Part shown: positions 50,364-59,562 of the stretch, piece by piece
Layout of the letters: each line of letters opens with the position of its first letter
Numbering within the stretch: the first letter of the stretch is position 1
NCBI GenBank assembly: GCA_019058365.1
Contig: JAHPZE010000002.1
Coordinates: 1 to 64,000 of the forward strand
Origin: Promethearchaeota archaeon
GTDB lineage: Archaea; Asgardarchaeota; Lokiarchaeia; Sigyniarchaeales; SOKP01
DNA length: 64,000 nt
Reading direction: 5' to 3'
Translations under genes and position numbers: made by a program
Notes under the pieces: generated by a model
What the model saw: the letters and a program-made list of their open reading frames with translations, nothing else
The model's database searches: none
Told to the model about the DNA's origin: nothing

Positions 50364-52655
50364 TTACCAGGTAATTATAACATGAGTTCCCTTATTTTTT
50401 TCAATAAAAATCTTTCCATCCATTTGTTTGGTTATAGTGGATATAAGTTTTAACCCCATTGTATCTGAATTGTTATAATCTACATCTTTTGGAAACCCTA
50501 TTCCATTATCATACACATCTAATAATATTCTATTGTATATGGTTTTTTTCAGTGTAACAATAATTTTTCCTTTATCATTTTTAGAAAATGCGTGTTTTAA
50601 TGAGTTAGATACAAGTTCATTTATAATTAAGCCACAAGCAATAGCTTTGTCTAGACTGAAATCAATATCTTCAATATTCAATTGTAGTTTAATATGTTTG
50701 GAATTTGCTAAATAAGCTTTAAATAGATTATTAACAAGGTTTTTTATGTATTTTGAAAGACAAATCTTATTCAAGTTTTCGGAGTTGTATAATGCTTGGT
50801 GTATTAGTGCCATAACTTTAATACGATTTTGGAAATCCTTAAAAATATGGAGAATTCTTTCATCTTTTACATATTGTTCTTGTAGTACTAATAAACTTGA
50901 AATTATTTGTAAATTGTTTTTCACTCTATGATGGATTTCTTTCAGGAGTATTTCTTTTTCTGCTAGGGAAGATTCCAGTAGGGATTCATTCTTTTTCTGC
51001 TCAGATATATCAATTATATTTATATGTATGGCAGAAACTCCTTGAAATTGAATCTTTTGTAAAAATTGTCGAATATATAAATAATTGCCATTTTTATGCT
51101 TCATTCGGATATCGGATTGAAATGAGGATATATCTTCGTTTAAAATTTGATTATATTTTTCAATAGTCGTTTGTAAATCTTCAGGATGAATATGCTGGGT
51201 TATGGTGTTTAGATTCCAAAATAAGAGTTCATTTATTGAAAATCCTAAAATACTAGATATCCCTTTGTTTGCAAAAATTATTCGTCCATCAGCAATGATA
51301 AGTGTACCTAATAAGGATTGCTCTATAAGCATTCGATATTTTTCTTCACTTTCTCTTAATTCTCTTTCAGTAGAATCACGAACAATAACACCTGCAAGAA
51401 CATTGGCTATAGATTGTAAAAAATTGATATCATCTTTTGAAAATATCCGATGTTCTTTTGTATGAGCTCCTAAAATACCAAATGGGGTGTTTGTTCCTTG
51501 AATAATAACACTCATTCCGCTTATAACATCATGATCCGCAAGAAGTTTTGGGGCATAAAATCGAGTTTCCGTCTTTAGGTTTTCTACTATTACTGGAGTA
51601 GTTTTTAGTAATGTAAAACCTGCTTGTGAATTTATATTATTTTCAACAGTTGCATTTCCAACTAATCCTTTATGCCAACCCACTCCTGCCCGTAATTTTA
51701 AAAATTTCTTATCAGGAAGAATTTCAAGTACCTTTGTAAACTCAACATCCAATATTTCTGCAAGTAAAGATGTTGCTTTTTTAAATAAATTATCAATTTT
51801 TTTTTCTGTAATTGTTTCCAAACCAAATTTGGCAATTAAAGCTTGTCTATGGATATGATTTTCAATGAATTGTTGGATTTTTATGCTTTTCGTTAAATCT
51901 TGGGAAACACAGAGAATTCTGACTATTTTATTTTGTTCATCAAAAATCGGTGCTAGATTTGATGAAAGTTGTATATAATTTCCATTCTTTTTTTTAAATT
52001 GATATTCAATATTTTTAACAAATGTGCCTTCCAATACTTTTTTAATTCCGTCGGTAAGAATCATTTTATCATTAGGATGAATTAACTTATAAATGCTTAA
52101 TGAATCAAGGGTTTCTTCTTTATTATATCCTAAAAAATCAGTAAAAGCATTATTAACATCAAGAAAATTTGTGTTTAGATCTAAGGTATAAATCATAAAT
52201 TTAGAAGTTTTAAGCAATGTTTGAAATTTCTCTTCAGGTAAACATTGAGAACAATTAAAATCTTTTTGCTTATTGTAGGAATTTGTATTTTTTATCTCCC
52301 GTTTAATAGTTGGAATTAAGCGATTTAGATTATCTTCATTAATATAATCATTTACTCCAGTTTCTATCAATGAAATCATCGCTTTTTCATCTATTTCTTT
52401 TCCAATAACAATATAGGGAAGTAATATTTTTTTTTCTTTAATGATTCTTAATATTTCTATTCCGTAAAGAGTCCATGCGTCATAGTCGGATAATAAAATA
52501 TCCCACGCTTTTTTAGATAACACTGAATATAAATTGATATGATTTTCGATGAATTCCAATTGCACTTTGAAGTTATATACTTCTAACTTTTGTATTATTG
52601 AAGATGCCACATCTTTAGAATCAGAAATAAATAATATCTCACATTTTTCACTCAA
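50364..52655 (-). CDS. Cytosolic sensor histidine kinase (REC-PAS-GAF-PAS-HisKA_2)
   Basis: A 763-residue kinase with no membrane segment. The order is a receiver-like N-terminus (LFISDSKDVASSIIQKL, with Asp in LLSDYDAWTL), PAS 1 (TSKFMIYTLDLNTNFLDVNNAFTDFLGY), GAF (residues 270-430), PAS 2 (EEKYRMLIEQSLLGTLIIADGRIIFANKGISSILGF), then HisKA_2 (EIHHRVKNNLQIISSLLVLQ with the phospho-His) and HATPase (GLIINELVSNSLKHAF and DNGIGFP). It likely senses a soluble ligand and phosphorylates the adjacent regulator. Confidence 0.9.
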   Translation of the reverse strand: MSEKCEILFISDSKDVASSIIQKLEVYNFKVQLEFIENHINLYSVLSKKAWDILLSDYDAWTLYGIEILRIIKEKKILLPYIVIGKEIDEKAMISLIETGVNDYINEDNLNRLIPTIKREIKNTNSYNKQKDFNCSQCLPEEKFQTLLKTSKFMIYTLDLNTNFLDVNNAFTDFLGYNKEETLDSLSIYKLIHPNDKMILTDGIKKVLEGTFVKNIEYQFKKKNGNYIQLSSNLAPIFDEQNKIVRILCVSQDLTKSIKIQQFIENHIHRQALIAKFGLETITEKKIDNLFKKATSLLAEILDVEFTKVLEILPDKKFLKLRAGVGWHKGLVGNATVENNINSQAGFTLLKTTPVIVENLKTETRFYAPKLLADHDVISGMSVIIQGTNTPFGILGAHTKEHRIFSKDDINFLQSIANVLAGVIVRDSTERELRESEEKYRMLIEQSLLGTLIIADGRIIFANKGISSILGFSINELLFWNLNTITQHIHPEDLQTTIEKYNQILNEDISSFQSDIRMKHKNGNYLYIRQFLQKIQFQGVSAIHINIIDISEQKKNESLLESSLAEKEILLKEIHHRVKNNLQIISSLLVLQEQYVKDERILHIFKDFQNRIKVMALIHQALYNSENLNKICLSKYIKNLVNNLFKAYLANSKHIKLQLNIEDIDFSLDKAIACGLIINELVSNSLKHAFSKNDKGKIIVTLKKTIYNRILLDVYDNGIGFPKDVDYNNSDTMGLKLISTITKQMDGKIFIEKNKGTHVIITW

Positions 52656-53125
52656 ATTTCATACACTACACTAAATTTTCATTTTTTTATTAACTTTAAT
52701 ACTCTATAGAATTCCTTTATTTATAATATTGGAATTTTCATTAAAAAAATATCTGTTTATATTAGCTTCATCCAAGCTTTCATTCTAATTTTCTTAATAA
52801 TATTAACAATATGCTTTAAAATAAATCTTTTGGATACAAATCGAAGTTGGTTAATACTAGTTATCTAAGATAGATAAAGTAAAAAGGAAGACTTAATTAT
52901 TAATTTAACAAAGGATTTTTATGCTAATATAACTTTCAAGGACATTATTCCATTTTTCAATCGTATTCTATCAAATTTATCAGTTTAAAAAATTTATTAA
53001 TATAGTAAAATTTATAAATGAAAAAATGTAAGCAAAACTCATATAAAGAATTTTGATTTTTCATTCAAAATTTTTTATTTCAAAAAAAATAAAATAATAA
53101 AAATAGGAAAATAGGAGAAAAAAAA
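52656..53125. other. Gene-free region between kinase and PPOX operon
   Basis: 470 nt of AT-rich DNA. It must contain the divergent promoters of the histidine kinase and of the PPOX-like gene. I see no ORF, RNA gene or clear repeat in it. Confidence 0.5.
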
Positions 53126-53611
53126 ATGGTAAAACTAACAAATGAAATGAAGGAAGGTTTACGTGTTCCCGGAAAAGGGGGCAGTTTGATTTATTTAGCA
53201 ACATCATCCATAGATGGAAAACCAAATATAGCCGCAATGCGCTACGTAGATTCATATAAAGATGATAAAATTCTAGTTTCAGATATGTTTTTACTAAAAA
53301 CTAAAGCGAATCTTAAAGAGAATCCTGAATGCATTATAACAATATGCCATCCAATGGATTCTGGAAGAGACTGGGTATTTAAAGGTAAGGCAATTGATAT
53401 TGAATACGGTTTTCCTCCAGATTTCGATTGGTATGGTGCTAAAGCTAAAGATATCTTAGATGGTTGGGGTGATTGGCATCATAAAGAACCTCCAGATGAG
53501 GTTCCTCCAGATGTTGTATATTCAAAACCAGCACAACGTGGTGTTGTTGTACTACATGTAGAGGAAATATATTCTATTGAAAAAGGAAAAGTAGGTGAAA
53601 AAATACAATAG
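53126..53611 (+). CDS. Pyridoxamine 5'-phosphate oxidase-fold protein
   Basis: A 161-residue FMN or F420-binding split-barrel protein: MKEGLRVPGKGGSLIYLATSSIDGKPNIAAMRYVDSYKDDKILVSDMFLLKTKANLKENP. The region after residue 95 contains WHHKEPPDEVPPDVVYSKPAQRG, which is a less common insertion. It starts the 53-58.6 kb redox cluster and is followed by a second split-barrel gene 12 nt on. The substrate is unknown. Confidence 0.82.
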   Translation: MVKLTNEMKEGLRVPGKGGSLIYLATSSIDGKPNIAAMRYVDSYKDDKILVSDMFLLKTKANLKENPECIITICHPMDSGRDWVFKGKAIDIEYGFPPDFDWYGAKAKDILDGWGDWHHKEPPDEVPPDVVYSKPAQRGVVVLHVEEIYSIEKGKVGEKIQ

Positions 53612-53623
53612 GAGGGAAGAAAA

Positions 53624-54040
53624 ATGGTAGTAAAACTAACTGATAGAATGAAAGCTTGGATTAAAATTGGTTGTCATTTGAATGTGGCAACAAAAAAGGG
53701 GATCCCATTTGTCACGGTTTCAAGAAATGTGAAATCTGTTTCTGATGATGAGGTAGTATTTGCTTTATCTCAGGATGAATATTCTGTTATTAAATCAGCT
53801 TTATCTGAAAATCCCTGGGTCGCATTTGGAGTATCTCGAGCAGGAGGTATTCGTGCTTGTTATCAATTCAAAGGTAAAGGAACAGTTGACAAAAAAGGAG
53901 ATATCTATAATTTAAAAGTAAAAATATCTGAATTGTATTGTACCAAACCAGGATGTTATGCTGGACAAAGACTTGATACTAAACCCGCTAAAGAATGTGA
54001 AGAATGGGAACATGGTCTCTGGACCGATTTACCAAAATAA
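53624..54040 (+). CDS. PPOX-fold protein with C-terminal cysteines
   Basis: A 138-residue flavin/F420-type split barrel (HLNVATKKGIPFVTVSRNVKSVSDDEVVFALSQDEYSVIKSALSENPWVAFGVSR). The C-terminal tail contains CTKPGCYAGQRLDTKPAKECEEWE, with three cysteines that are unusual for this fold and could bind metal or take part in redox. It pairs with the upstream copy. Confidence 0.78.
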   Translation: MVVKLTDRMKAWIKIGCHLNVATKKGIPFVTVSRNVKSVSDDEVVFALSQDEYSVIKSALSENPWVAFGVSRAGGIRACYQFKGKGTVDKKGDIYNLKVKISELYCTKPGCYAGQRLDTKPAKECEEWEHGLWTDLPK

Positions 54041-54137
54041 TAAACTTATTACTTAAATATAATTTTTTTTTGAAAATAAATTAGGATTGAAATTGAAATT
54101 TTATTGGATTATATAATTAAAGGATAATACAAATAAG

Positions 54138-54455
54138 ATGACTGATATTGAAACTGAAGAAGGAAAAGAAATTAAAGAAAAAGTGAAGAAGAAACCAAAA
54201 AAACCTCCAAAACAAATGCCGTGGTTTATGCCCTTTATGTGTGATGGGTGTGGTGATTGCGTTGATGCTTGTCCACAAGGCGGTATTGCATTATTAGGTC
54301 TCAATAGAAAGGTTCCATCTGCTTGGTTAATTGCTCCAGATTATTGTATTGGATGTGCAAAGTGTGCAGAAGCTTGTCAAAGCTCAGCTGTTCAAATGAC
54401 GGCATATGTGGAACGAGCTATTGAAAGATATAAGACAAAAAAACCTTTCCAATAA
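54138..54455 (+). CDS. 2[4Fe-4S] ferredoxin-like protein
   Basis: A 105-residue protein. After a lysine-rich N-terminus there are two clusters, CDGCGDCVDACPQGGIA near residue 35 and CIGCAKCAEACQSSAV near residue 73. The second ends in CQ instead of CP. Electron carrier for the neighbouring HdrB-like and AOR enzymes is the likely role. The next gene starts 52 nt on. Confidence 0.88.
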   Translation: MTDIETEEGKEIKEKVKKKPKKPPKQMPWFMPFMCDGCGDCVDACPQGGIALLGLNRKVPSAWLIAPDYCIGCAKCAEACQSSAVQMTAYVERAIERYKTKKPFQ

Positions 54456-54507
54456 AGTTTTGTAAAATAAATAAATTTTGAACTGAAAATAAAAGAGGAA
54501 ATGAAAA

Positions 54508-55572
54508 ATGGTATTTGATTTAAGAAGATGTGATTTTTCAAAATGCAAGGGAGAATGCCTTGCAAGATGTTTATTCGTAGATTACGATGAAAAACAAGCT
54601 AAAGCAGATATGGCCAAATTAATTCATCAGCAACCCGCGGATATACTTGCTAAATGTGTAACATGTTATGCGTGTAATGAATTTTGTCCGCGAGGAGCCA
54701 ATCCATGGGATTTGATTAACCAAATGCAAGAAAAAACAGGACTATACATATATCCGGAAGAGGCTAAAAAAACAGCATTAGGGTGGGCAAAAAAAGAGGA
54801 TAAGATTATTAAAGGAGATCCTGGTAAACCAGCAGTGTCCATAGGAGGTTTTGCTGATGCTCTTCCATATGATAAAGTATTTAAAGGCAAATTATTTGAG
54901 GGTTTATCTTTAATAATGGGAGGATCATACGCGTGTAGAGCACCCGAAACTCATATGTGTGATGCGAATTCTTGTTTAGATAATCTACCTTCAATGATTA
55001 AAAATCTTACAGACACAGGTTATAAAGAGATAATTTTCTACCATGATGCTTGCTATGGGTTTGTAACCTCAGAAGCATTAGCAATGATGATTGAAGTTCC
55101 TTTTAAACCTATACACATTATGGAATATATTAGAAATTGGCTCCGTGATCACAAGGATCTTATTACACCATTGAATATGAAAATTGCTTATCAACGACCA
55201 TGTACATCACGATATAACCCCCATGGAGAACTTAAAGAAAATTTTTATGATTGGGTAGAACAAACTTTTGAATTACTGGGTTGCGAGCTTTTAGACCGAA
55301 AATATCAAAAGGAGAACTCTATGTGTTGTAGTTCTGGTATTTTTCCAACCCAGAAAAATCGAGCTATGGGTTACGTTAAAAAAAACCTTCAGGATGCTAA
55401 GGATGCTGGAGCTGAAGCTTACATTACATTTTGTCCAATTTGTACTGCAGTAATGCGGCAAACAGCTAAAAGTATGGAAATGGAACCATATTATATTATT
55501 ATGCTAGTGCAAAAAGCTCTTGGAGAAGATTTACCTATAGGTGGCGCTGGAATAGGTGTACCTGTTCATTAA
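54508..55572 (+). CDS. HdrB/HdrD-like iron-sulfur protein (CCG domains)
   Basis: A 354-residue protein. Near the N-terminus are cysteines of a cluster region (CDFSKCKGECLARC and CVTCYACNEFCPRG). The later region holds cysteine-rich motifs of the CCG type (YHDACYGFV, QRPCTSRYNP, SMCCSSGIFPTQ and FCPICTAVM), as in HdrB, HdrD and glycolate oxidase GlcF. Its redox centre may act on disulfides, or this is the electron-transfer subunit of a tungsten enzyme. It is likely cotranscribed with the ferredoxin. Confidence 0.82.
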   Translation: MVFDLRRCDFSKCKGECLARCLFVDYDEKQAKADMAKLIHQQPADILAKCVTCYACNEFCPRGANPWDLINQMQEKTGLYIYPEEAKKTALGWAKKEDKIIKGDPGKPAVSIGGFADALPYDKVFKGKLFEGLSLIMGGSYACRAPETHMCDANSCLDNLPSMIKNLTDTGYKEIIFYHDACYGFVTSEALAMMIEVPFKPIHIMEYIRNWLRDHKDLITPLNMKIAYQRPCTSRYNPHGELKENFYDWVEQTFELLGCELLDRKYQKENSMCCSSGIFPTQKNRAMGYVKKNLQDAKDAGAEAYITFCPICTAVMRQTAKSMEMEPYYIIMLVQKALGEDLPIGGAGIGVPVH

Positions 55573-55617
55573 TATTTTTCTAAATTTTTTTTTTTTTAAA
55601 AACATAGGTGAATGATG

Positions 55618-56367
55618 TTGAGAGTTTTGATTAGTGTTCGTTCATTAGAAGAAGTATTACCTGCAACAAGGGGTGGTGCAGATATTATTGATCTTAAAAA
55701 TCCTAATGAAGGTTCATTAGGAGCTGCTTTTCCCTGGATTATAGATGAATTAAGAAATTTTGATACGAATATGAGATTAAGTGTAGCAATAGGAGATATG
55801 CCAAATTTGCCAGGAACAGCGTCTCTCTCAGCATTAGGAGCTGCTTATTCTGGAGCTAATATAATAAAAGTTGGACTTCTTGGCCCTAAAACTGTAGAGG
55901 AGGGAATATTTTTATTAAAAAAAGTCGTACAAGCAGTAAAAGATTATGATCAAAACATTTTAGTTGTGGGAGCAGGTTATGCAGATTTTAAAACTTTTAA
56001 TGGAATTGATTCATTGAAAATTCCTGAAATATGTAGGTCAGCTGGAGCAGATGTAGCAATGTTAGATACTTTCTCAAAGGATGGGAAGAAATTGTTTGAT
56101 TTCTTAGATTTAAAAAAGTTAAAACTGTTTGTGGATAAAGCTCATAAACTTAATTTATTTGCAGCTCTAGCGGGATCACTCGAATCAAAAGATATTAAAA
56201 CTATCAATAGTCTAGGAACAGATATTATTGGATTCAGAGGTGCTGCTTGCAGTGGATCCGATAGGAAAAATGGAGTTGTAGAAATTAATAGGGTAAGGAA
56301 AATTGTAGAAATCTCACAAAATCTAAATAATAATGGTAGAATTTTAAGCTCTACAACAATAATATAA
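55618..56367 (+). CDS. mfnB: (5-formylfuran-3-yl)methyl phosphate synthase MfnB
   Basis: MfnB joins two glyceraldehyde-3-phosphates to make the furan precursor of methanofuran. Family signatures are GGADIIDLKNPNEGSLGAAFPW near residue 20, MLDTFSKDGKKLFDFLD, and the end IIGFRGAACSGSDRKNGVVE. The start is uncertain: the track uses ATG at 55612, but GGTGA plus six nucleotides points to TTG at 55618, giving MRVLISVRS. It implies a C1 pathway with methanofuran, and its place in a redox operon is unusual. Confidence 0.9.
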   Translation: MRVLISVRSLEEVLPATRGGADIIDLKNPNEGSLGAAFPWIIDELRNFDTNMRLSVAIGDMPNLPGTASLSALGAAYSGANIIKVGLLGPKTVEEGIFLLKKVVQAVKDYDQNILVVGAGYADFKTFNGIDSLKIPEICRSAGADVAMLDTFSKDGKKLFDFLDLKKLKLFVDKAHKLNLFAALAGSLESKDIKTINSLGTDIIGFRGAACSGSDRKNGVVEINRVRKIVEISQNLNNNGRILSSTTII

Positions 56368-56438
56368 TTTTTTTTTAAAGAAAATATATTTTATTACAAA
56401 AATTTAATTCAAAATTGATAAAAGTTAGGTTAAAAATT

Positions 56439-56693
56439 ATGAATAATATTAAAATTAAGCATTTTCCTGAAAAATGTTATGCTTGTAAAACTTGTGAATT
56501 AATATGTTCTTATCATCATACGAAAACTTTTCAACCATCAATTTCAAGTATTTCTGTTGAGAGAGACCATATTAACGGGATTTGGCACTGGACTTTGAAA
56601 GATACATGTGATAAATGCCAAGATGAAGAACAGCCTTTATGTGTAAAATTTTGTTTCTATGACGCAATTACTATTGAGGAGGGTGTAGATTAA
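56439..56693 (+). CDS. AOR-associated 4Fe-4S protein
   Basis: An 84-residue iron-sulfur protein. The first cluster is CYACKTCELICSYHH; the second is split as CDKCQDEEQPLCVKFC. The CELICSYHHTKTFQPSISSI pattern is typical of ferredoxin subunits partnered with aldehyde ferredoxin oxidoreductase family enzymes. The AOR gene follows its stop after one nucleotide, so the two form a complex in all likelihood. The track start TTG is replaced by ATG at 56439. Confidence 0.88.
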   Translation: MNNIKIKHFPEKCYACKTCELICSYHHTKTFQPSISSISVERDHINGIWHWTLKDTCDKCQDEEQPLCVKFCFYDAITIEEGVD

Positions 56694-56694
56694 G

Positions 56695-58614
56695 GTGAGT
56701 AGATATAATATTAAGGGTGGTATCACTGGAAAAATACTTAGAGTGAATTTAAGTGACGAGAATGTAAGAGTAGAAGATAATAAATACGCAGAGAGATGGA
56801 TTGGAGGGAGAGCTCTAAGTAGTTGGATTCTCCTAAATGAATTAGAACCTAATACAAAATGGTCTGATCCAGAAAATTATCTTATCCTTGGTGCAGGTGC
56901 CCTAGTAGGAACGATTGCACCCGCAGCATGTCGAATGAATATTGATACTTTAAATGTCTTCAATAATGGTAAAGGATCATCTAATTTTGGGGGTCATTTC
57001 AGCCCTGAAATGAAATTTGCTGGTTTTGATCAGATTGTTATCAGTGGAAAAGCTGATAAACCAATATACCTCTTTGTAAACGATGGAAAAGCAGAAATAC
57101 GTGATGCTAATCATTTATGGGGTAAAACTACATATGAGACAGAAAAAACACTTAAAAATGAGCTAAATGACAATAAAATTGAAGTTGGGTCAATAGGACC
57201 AGCTGGAGAAAATTTAGTTCATGGTTCTTCTATCATAGTAGATTGTGGCCGAACAGCTGGAGGGTCTGGTGTTGGTTGTATAATGGGTGATAAAAAAATA
57301 AAATCAATTGTAATCCGCGGCAATAAGGAAGTTAGGGTTGCTTACCCCGAGAAATTTGTTGAAAGAGTATATGAAGCATTTCAAAAAATTATGAAACGCC
57401 CTACAGCTAAATTATTTAGAAAAAAAACACTTGGAGGACTAGTATATAACGATTCTGAACAATTCGATGAACTCTGGGAGATGATGCATACTGTAAGAAA
57501 TGCTCAAGATGTACATTGGTCCCGTGAAAAAAGAACAAAAATGATGGGAAAGAATGGCGTTGGTAAGTTTTTCAAGAAAATTCAGGCGTGCTATATCTGT
57601 CCAGTGGGGTGCCAGCCATATTCAGAAATTGAGGAAGGTAAATTCAAAGGTGCTAAGGGTTTAGGATATTGGATAAACTCTGTAATGTGGTCAGGTAAAA
57701 TGGATATTACTGATCCAGATGCATCATTAAAATATCATCTTCGTGCCAATCAGTTAGGTTTGGATGGAGATAACTCTTCCGTCGTGATGGCATGGGCATT
57801 TGAGGCATATGAGAAAGGATTATTAACGAAGGACGATACTGACGGTCTAGAACTAACATGGGGAAATGTAGATGCTATGATGGAATTACAAGAAAAAATT
57901 GCGTACCGTAAAGGATTTGGAGATTATCTCGCAAATGGCGTTATTGAGGCAGCAAAAAAACTAGGAAAAGGTTCAGAAAAATTTGCTATTCACCAAAAAA
58001 ATCAAGACACTCTTGATCCTTATCGAATTGCAAAAGGTTGGTCTCTAGCATGCGCAACATCACCCGTGGCAGGGCGTCATATGAGAGGTAGTATTAATAT
58101 ACCGATTGCATTTGGTCCTAAAGGAGCTAAATTTAATCCATATTCTTATGAAGACCAGCCTCCAATAGTATTCTGGGAATTGCGTTCAAAAGAAATAGAG
58201 GATATAATTGGAATTTGTGTATATGTTGGTACTTGGTCAGGAGTATATGCACTTGAACCCTCTGATTATGTTAGCTTAACTAATTTAGCACTTGGAACTA
58301 ATTTAAATGAAGAAGAATTTATGTTGCTTGGACAGAAATCATATAACTTAGAAAAAGCTTTTAATACATTACATGTGGGATTTACCCGTAAGGAAGATTT
58401 ACCGCATCGAAGATTTTTTGAAGACCCAATTCAATCTGGACCCCATAAAGGTGAGAAATTAGATATCAATAAGTATAATTCAATGCTGGATAAATTTTAT
58501 GAACTTCATGGTTGGGACAAAAAAACTGGATGGCAAACCCGTGAAACTTTAGAAACTTTAGGATTAAAGGATGTAGCTGAAAAATTAGCTAAAGCAGGAC
58601 GTTTAATTGAATAA
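56695..58614 (+). CDS. Tungsten aldehyde ferredoxin oxidoreductase family enzyme
   Basis: A 639-residue AOR. The N-terminal domain includes GKILRVNLSDENVRVED, WIGGRALSSWILLNELEP and the molybdopterin-binding RMNIDTLNVFNNGKGSSNFGGHF. The 4Fe-4S cluster cysteines are CYICPVGC near residue 302 and the later C in DIIGICVYVG. It would carry a tungsto-bispterin and oxidise an aldehyde or reduce an acid with ferredoxin. The start is GTG. Its operon partner supplies the small iron-sulfur subunit. Confidence 0.92.
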   Translation: MSRYNIKGGITGKILRVNLSDENVRVEDNKYAERWIGGRALSSWILLNELEPNTKWSDPENYLILGAGALVGTIAPAACRMNIDTLNVFNNGKGSSNFGGHFSPEMKFAGFDQIVISGKADKPIYLFVNDGKAEIRDANHLWGKTTYETEKTLKNELNDNKIEVGSIGPAGENLVHGSSIIVDCGRTAGGSGVGCIMGDKKIKSIVIRGNKEVRVAYPEKFVERVYEAFQKIMKRPTAKLFRKKTLGGLVYNDSEQFDELWEMMHTVRNAQDVHWSREKRTKMMGKNGVGKFFKKIQACYICPVGCQPYSEIEEGKFKGAKGLGYWINSVMWSGKMDITDPDASLKYHLRANQLGLDGDNSSVVMAWAFEAYEKGLLTKDDTDGLELTWGNVDAMMELQEKIAYRKGFGDYLANGVIEAAKKLGKGSEKFAIHQKNQDTLDPYRIAKGWSLACATSPVAGRHMRGSINIPIAFGPKGAKFNPYSYEDQPPIVFWELRSKEIEDIIGICVYVGTWSGVYALEPSDYVSLTNLALGTNLNEEEFMLLGQKSYNLEKAFNTLHVGFTRKEDLPHRRFFEDPIQSGPHKGEKLDINKYNSMLDKFYELHGWDKKTGWQTRETLETLGLKDVAEKLAKAGRLIE

Positions 58615-58726
58615 TAAATATAATAATGAGATTATATATCTACTTCAATTATTCTCTTTATTATAATCGAATAAATCATTACAAATAAAAATTAAAATAA
58701 AAAAAATAATATTTCTCTTAGATGAA

Positions 58727-58926
58727 TTACTCCTTTTTAAATAGATTTCCACATCCCCCACACTTTACATTTTTTGCATAAACCGGAGTACCCTGCTTTA
58801 GCAGTATGCTGAAAGAGCAATACTTATACTGTAGTAAAGTACATTACTTTTATCCGGTTCTTCATGAAGCATGCGTGGATTATCATTTCCACATTTAGGA
58901 CATTTTACTCTTTTATAATCAGCCAT
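58727..58926 (-). CDS. Small zinc-ribbon protein, split by one short intron
   Basis: Not in the ORF track. The frame from ATG reads MADYKRVKCPKCGNDNPRML and goes on to SNVLYYS, then hits TAA. A second frame reads QGTPVYAKNVKCGGCGNLF and ends at the stop. Removing 29 nt (58797-58825) joins exons of 101 and 70 nt into a 56-residue protein, with CPKC and CGGC as zinc ligands. The TAA cannot be recoded as selenocysteine. It resembles small archaeal nucleic-acid-binding zinc ribbons, but function is unknown. Confidence 0.82.
58797..58825 (-). other. Zinc-ribbon gene intron (about 29 nt)
   Basis: The inner stem AGTAT(T)GC/GCATACT is clear. CAGT before it can pair with ACTG or partly with GCTA, giving two possible splice registers, 29 or 26 nt, both in frame (SMQG or SIKQG). 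Splice borders are therefore uncertain by a few bases. Confidence 0.65.
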
Positions 58927-58985
58927 ATTAGCCTAACTCTGTTATTAATTATTTTACATAATTAGTAGATTATAATAATATAAAT

Positions 58986-59516
58986 TTAGGTTTTTAAGTG
59001 GGTTTTTATAACAATCTCTCTTACAATTTGCTGGACTTTTTTCTTAGTTGTATCAATAACTATTTCTGCTGCTTCTTCATATAAGGATAATCGAAAATTT
59101 AGAATTTTCTTTATTTCTCTCTTAAAATTTTCTTTATTTATGAGAGGTCTTATTTCTATTCCATTATTTTTTGATCTTTTATAAATTTCCTCCAAACTAG
59201 CCTTTAAGAGGATAATATGACAATTTTTCTTTAAATTATCTAAATTAATCTTATTCAGAACTACGCCACCCCCACATGAAATTACAACTTTGTCTAATTC
59301 AGAGACTTTTTCATAGACAGAACTTTCATATTCTCTAAATTTGCTTTCTCCCTCTTCATCAAAAATTTGTGGAATAGTTTTTCCAGTTTTTTGAATTATT
59401 AGCTGATCAGTTTCAATAAATAGATAATCATCACCAAGATATTTAGCTAAAGCTCTACCTACAGTTGTTTTTCCAGTAGCCATAAAACCAATAAGAGCAA
59501 TGGAATCTTTAAGCAT
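58986..59516 (-). CDS. aroK: Shikimate kinase, bacterial P-loop type
   Basis: A 176-residue AroK-type enzyme: LIGFMATGKTTVGRALA is the P-loop, DQLIIQKTGKTIPQIFDEEGESKFREYES the shikimate site, and VVISCGGGVVL the shikimate-binding glycines. The LID contains RSKNNGIEIRPLI. Most studied archaea use a GHMP-type shikimate kinase, so this bacterial-type enzyme suggests transfer. The other genes of the pathway here are aroD and aroE. Confidence 0.92.
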   Translation of the reverse strand: MLKDSIALIGFMATGKTTVGRALAKYLGDDYLFIETDQLIIQKTGKTIPQIFDEEGESKFREYESSVYEKVSELDKVVISCGGGVVLNKINLDNLKKNCHIILLKASLEEIYKRSKNNGIEIRPLINKENFKREIKKILNFRLSLYEEAAEIVIDTTKKKVQQIVREIVIKTHLKT

Positions 59517-59562
59517 TTTGAATTACTTTCAATATCTTATTGAGTAGGTTAAACTTTTCTTT

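Noticed and set aside
54508-58614. Selenoprotein among HdrB-like or AOR genes
   Set aside because: Both frames are complete, contain normal cysteines and have no in-frame TGA.
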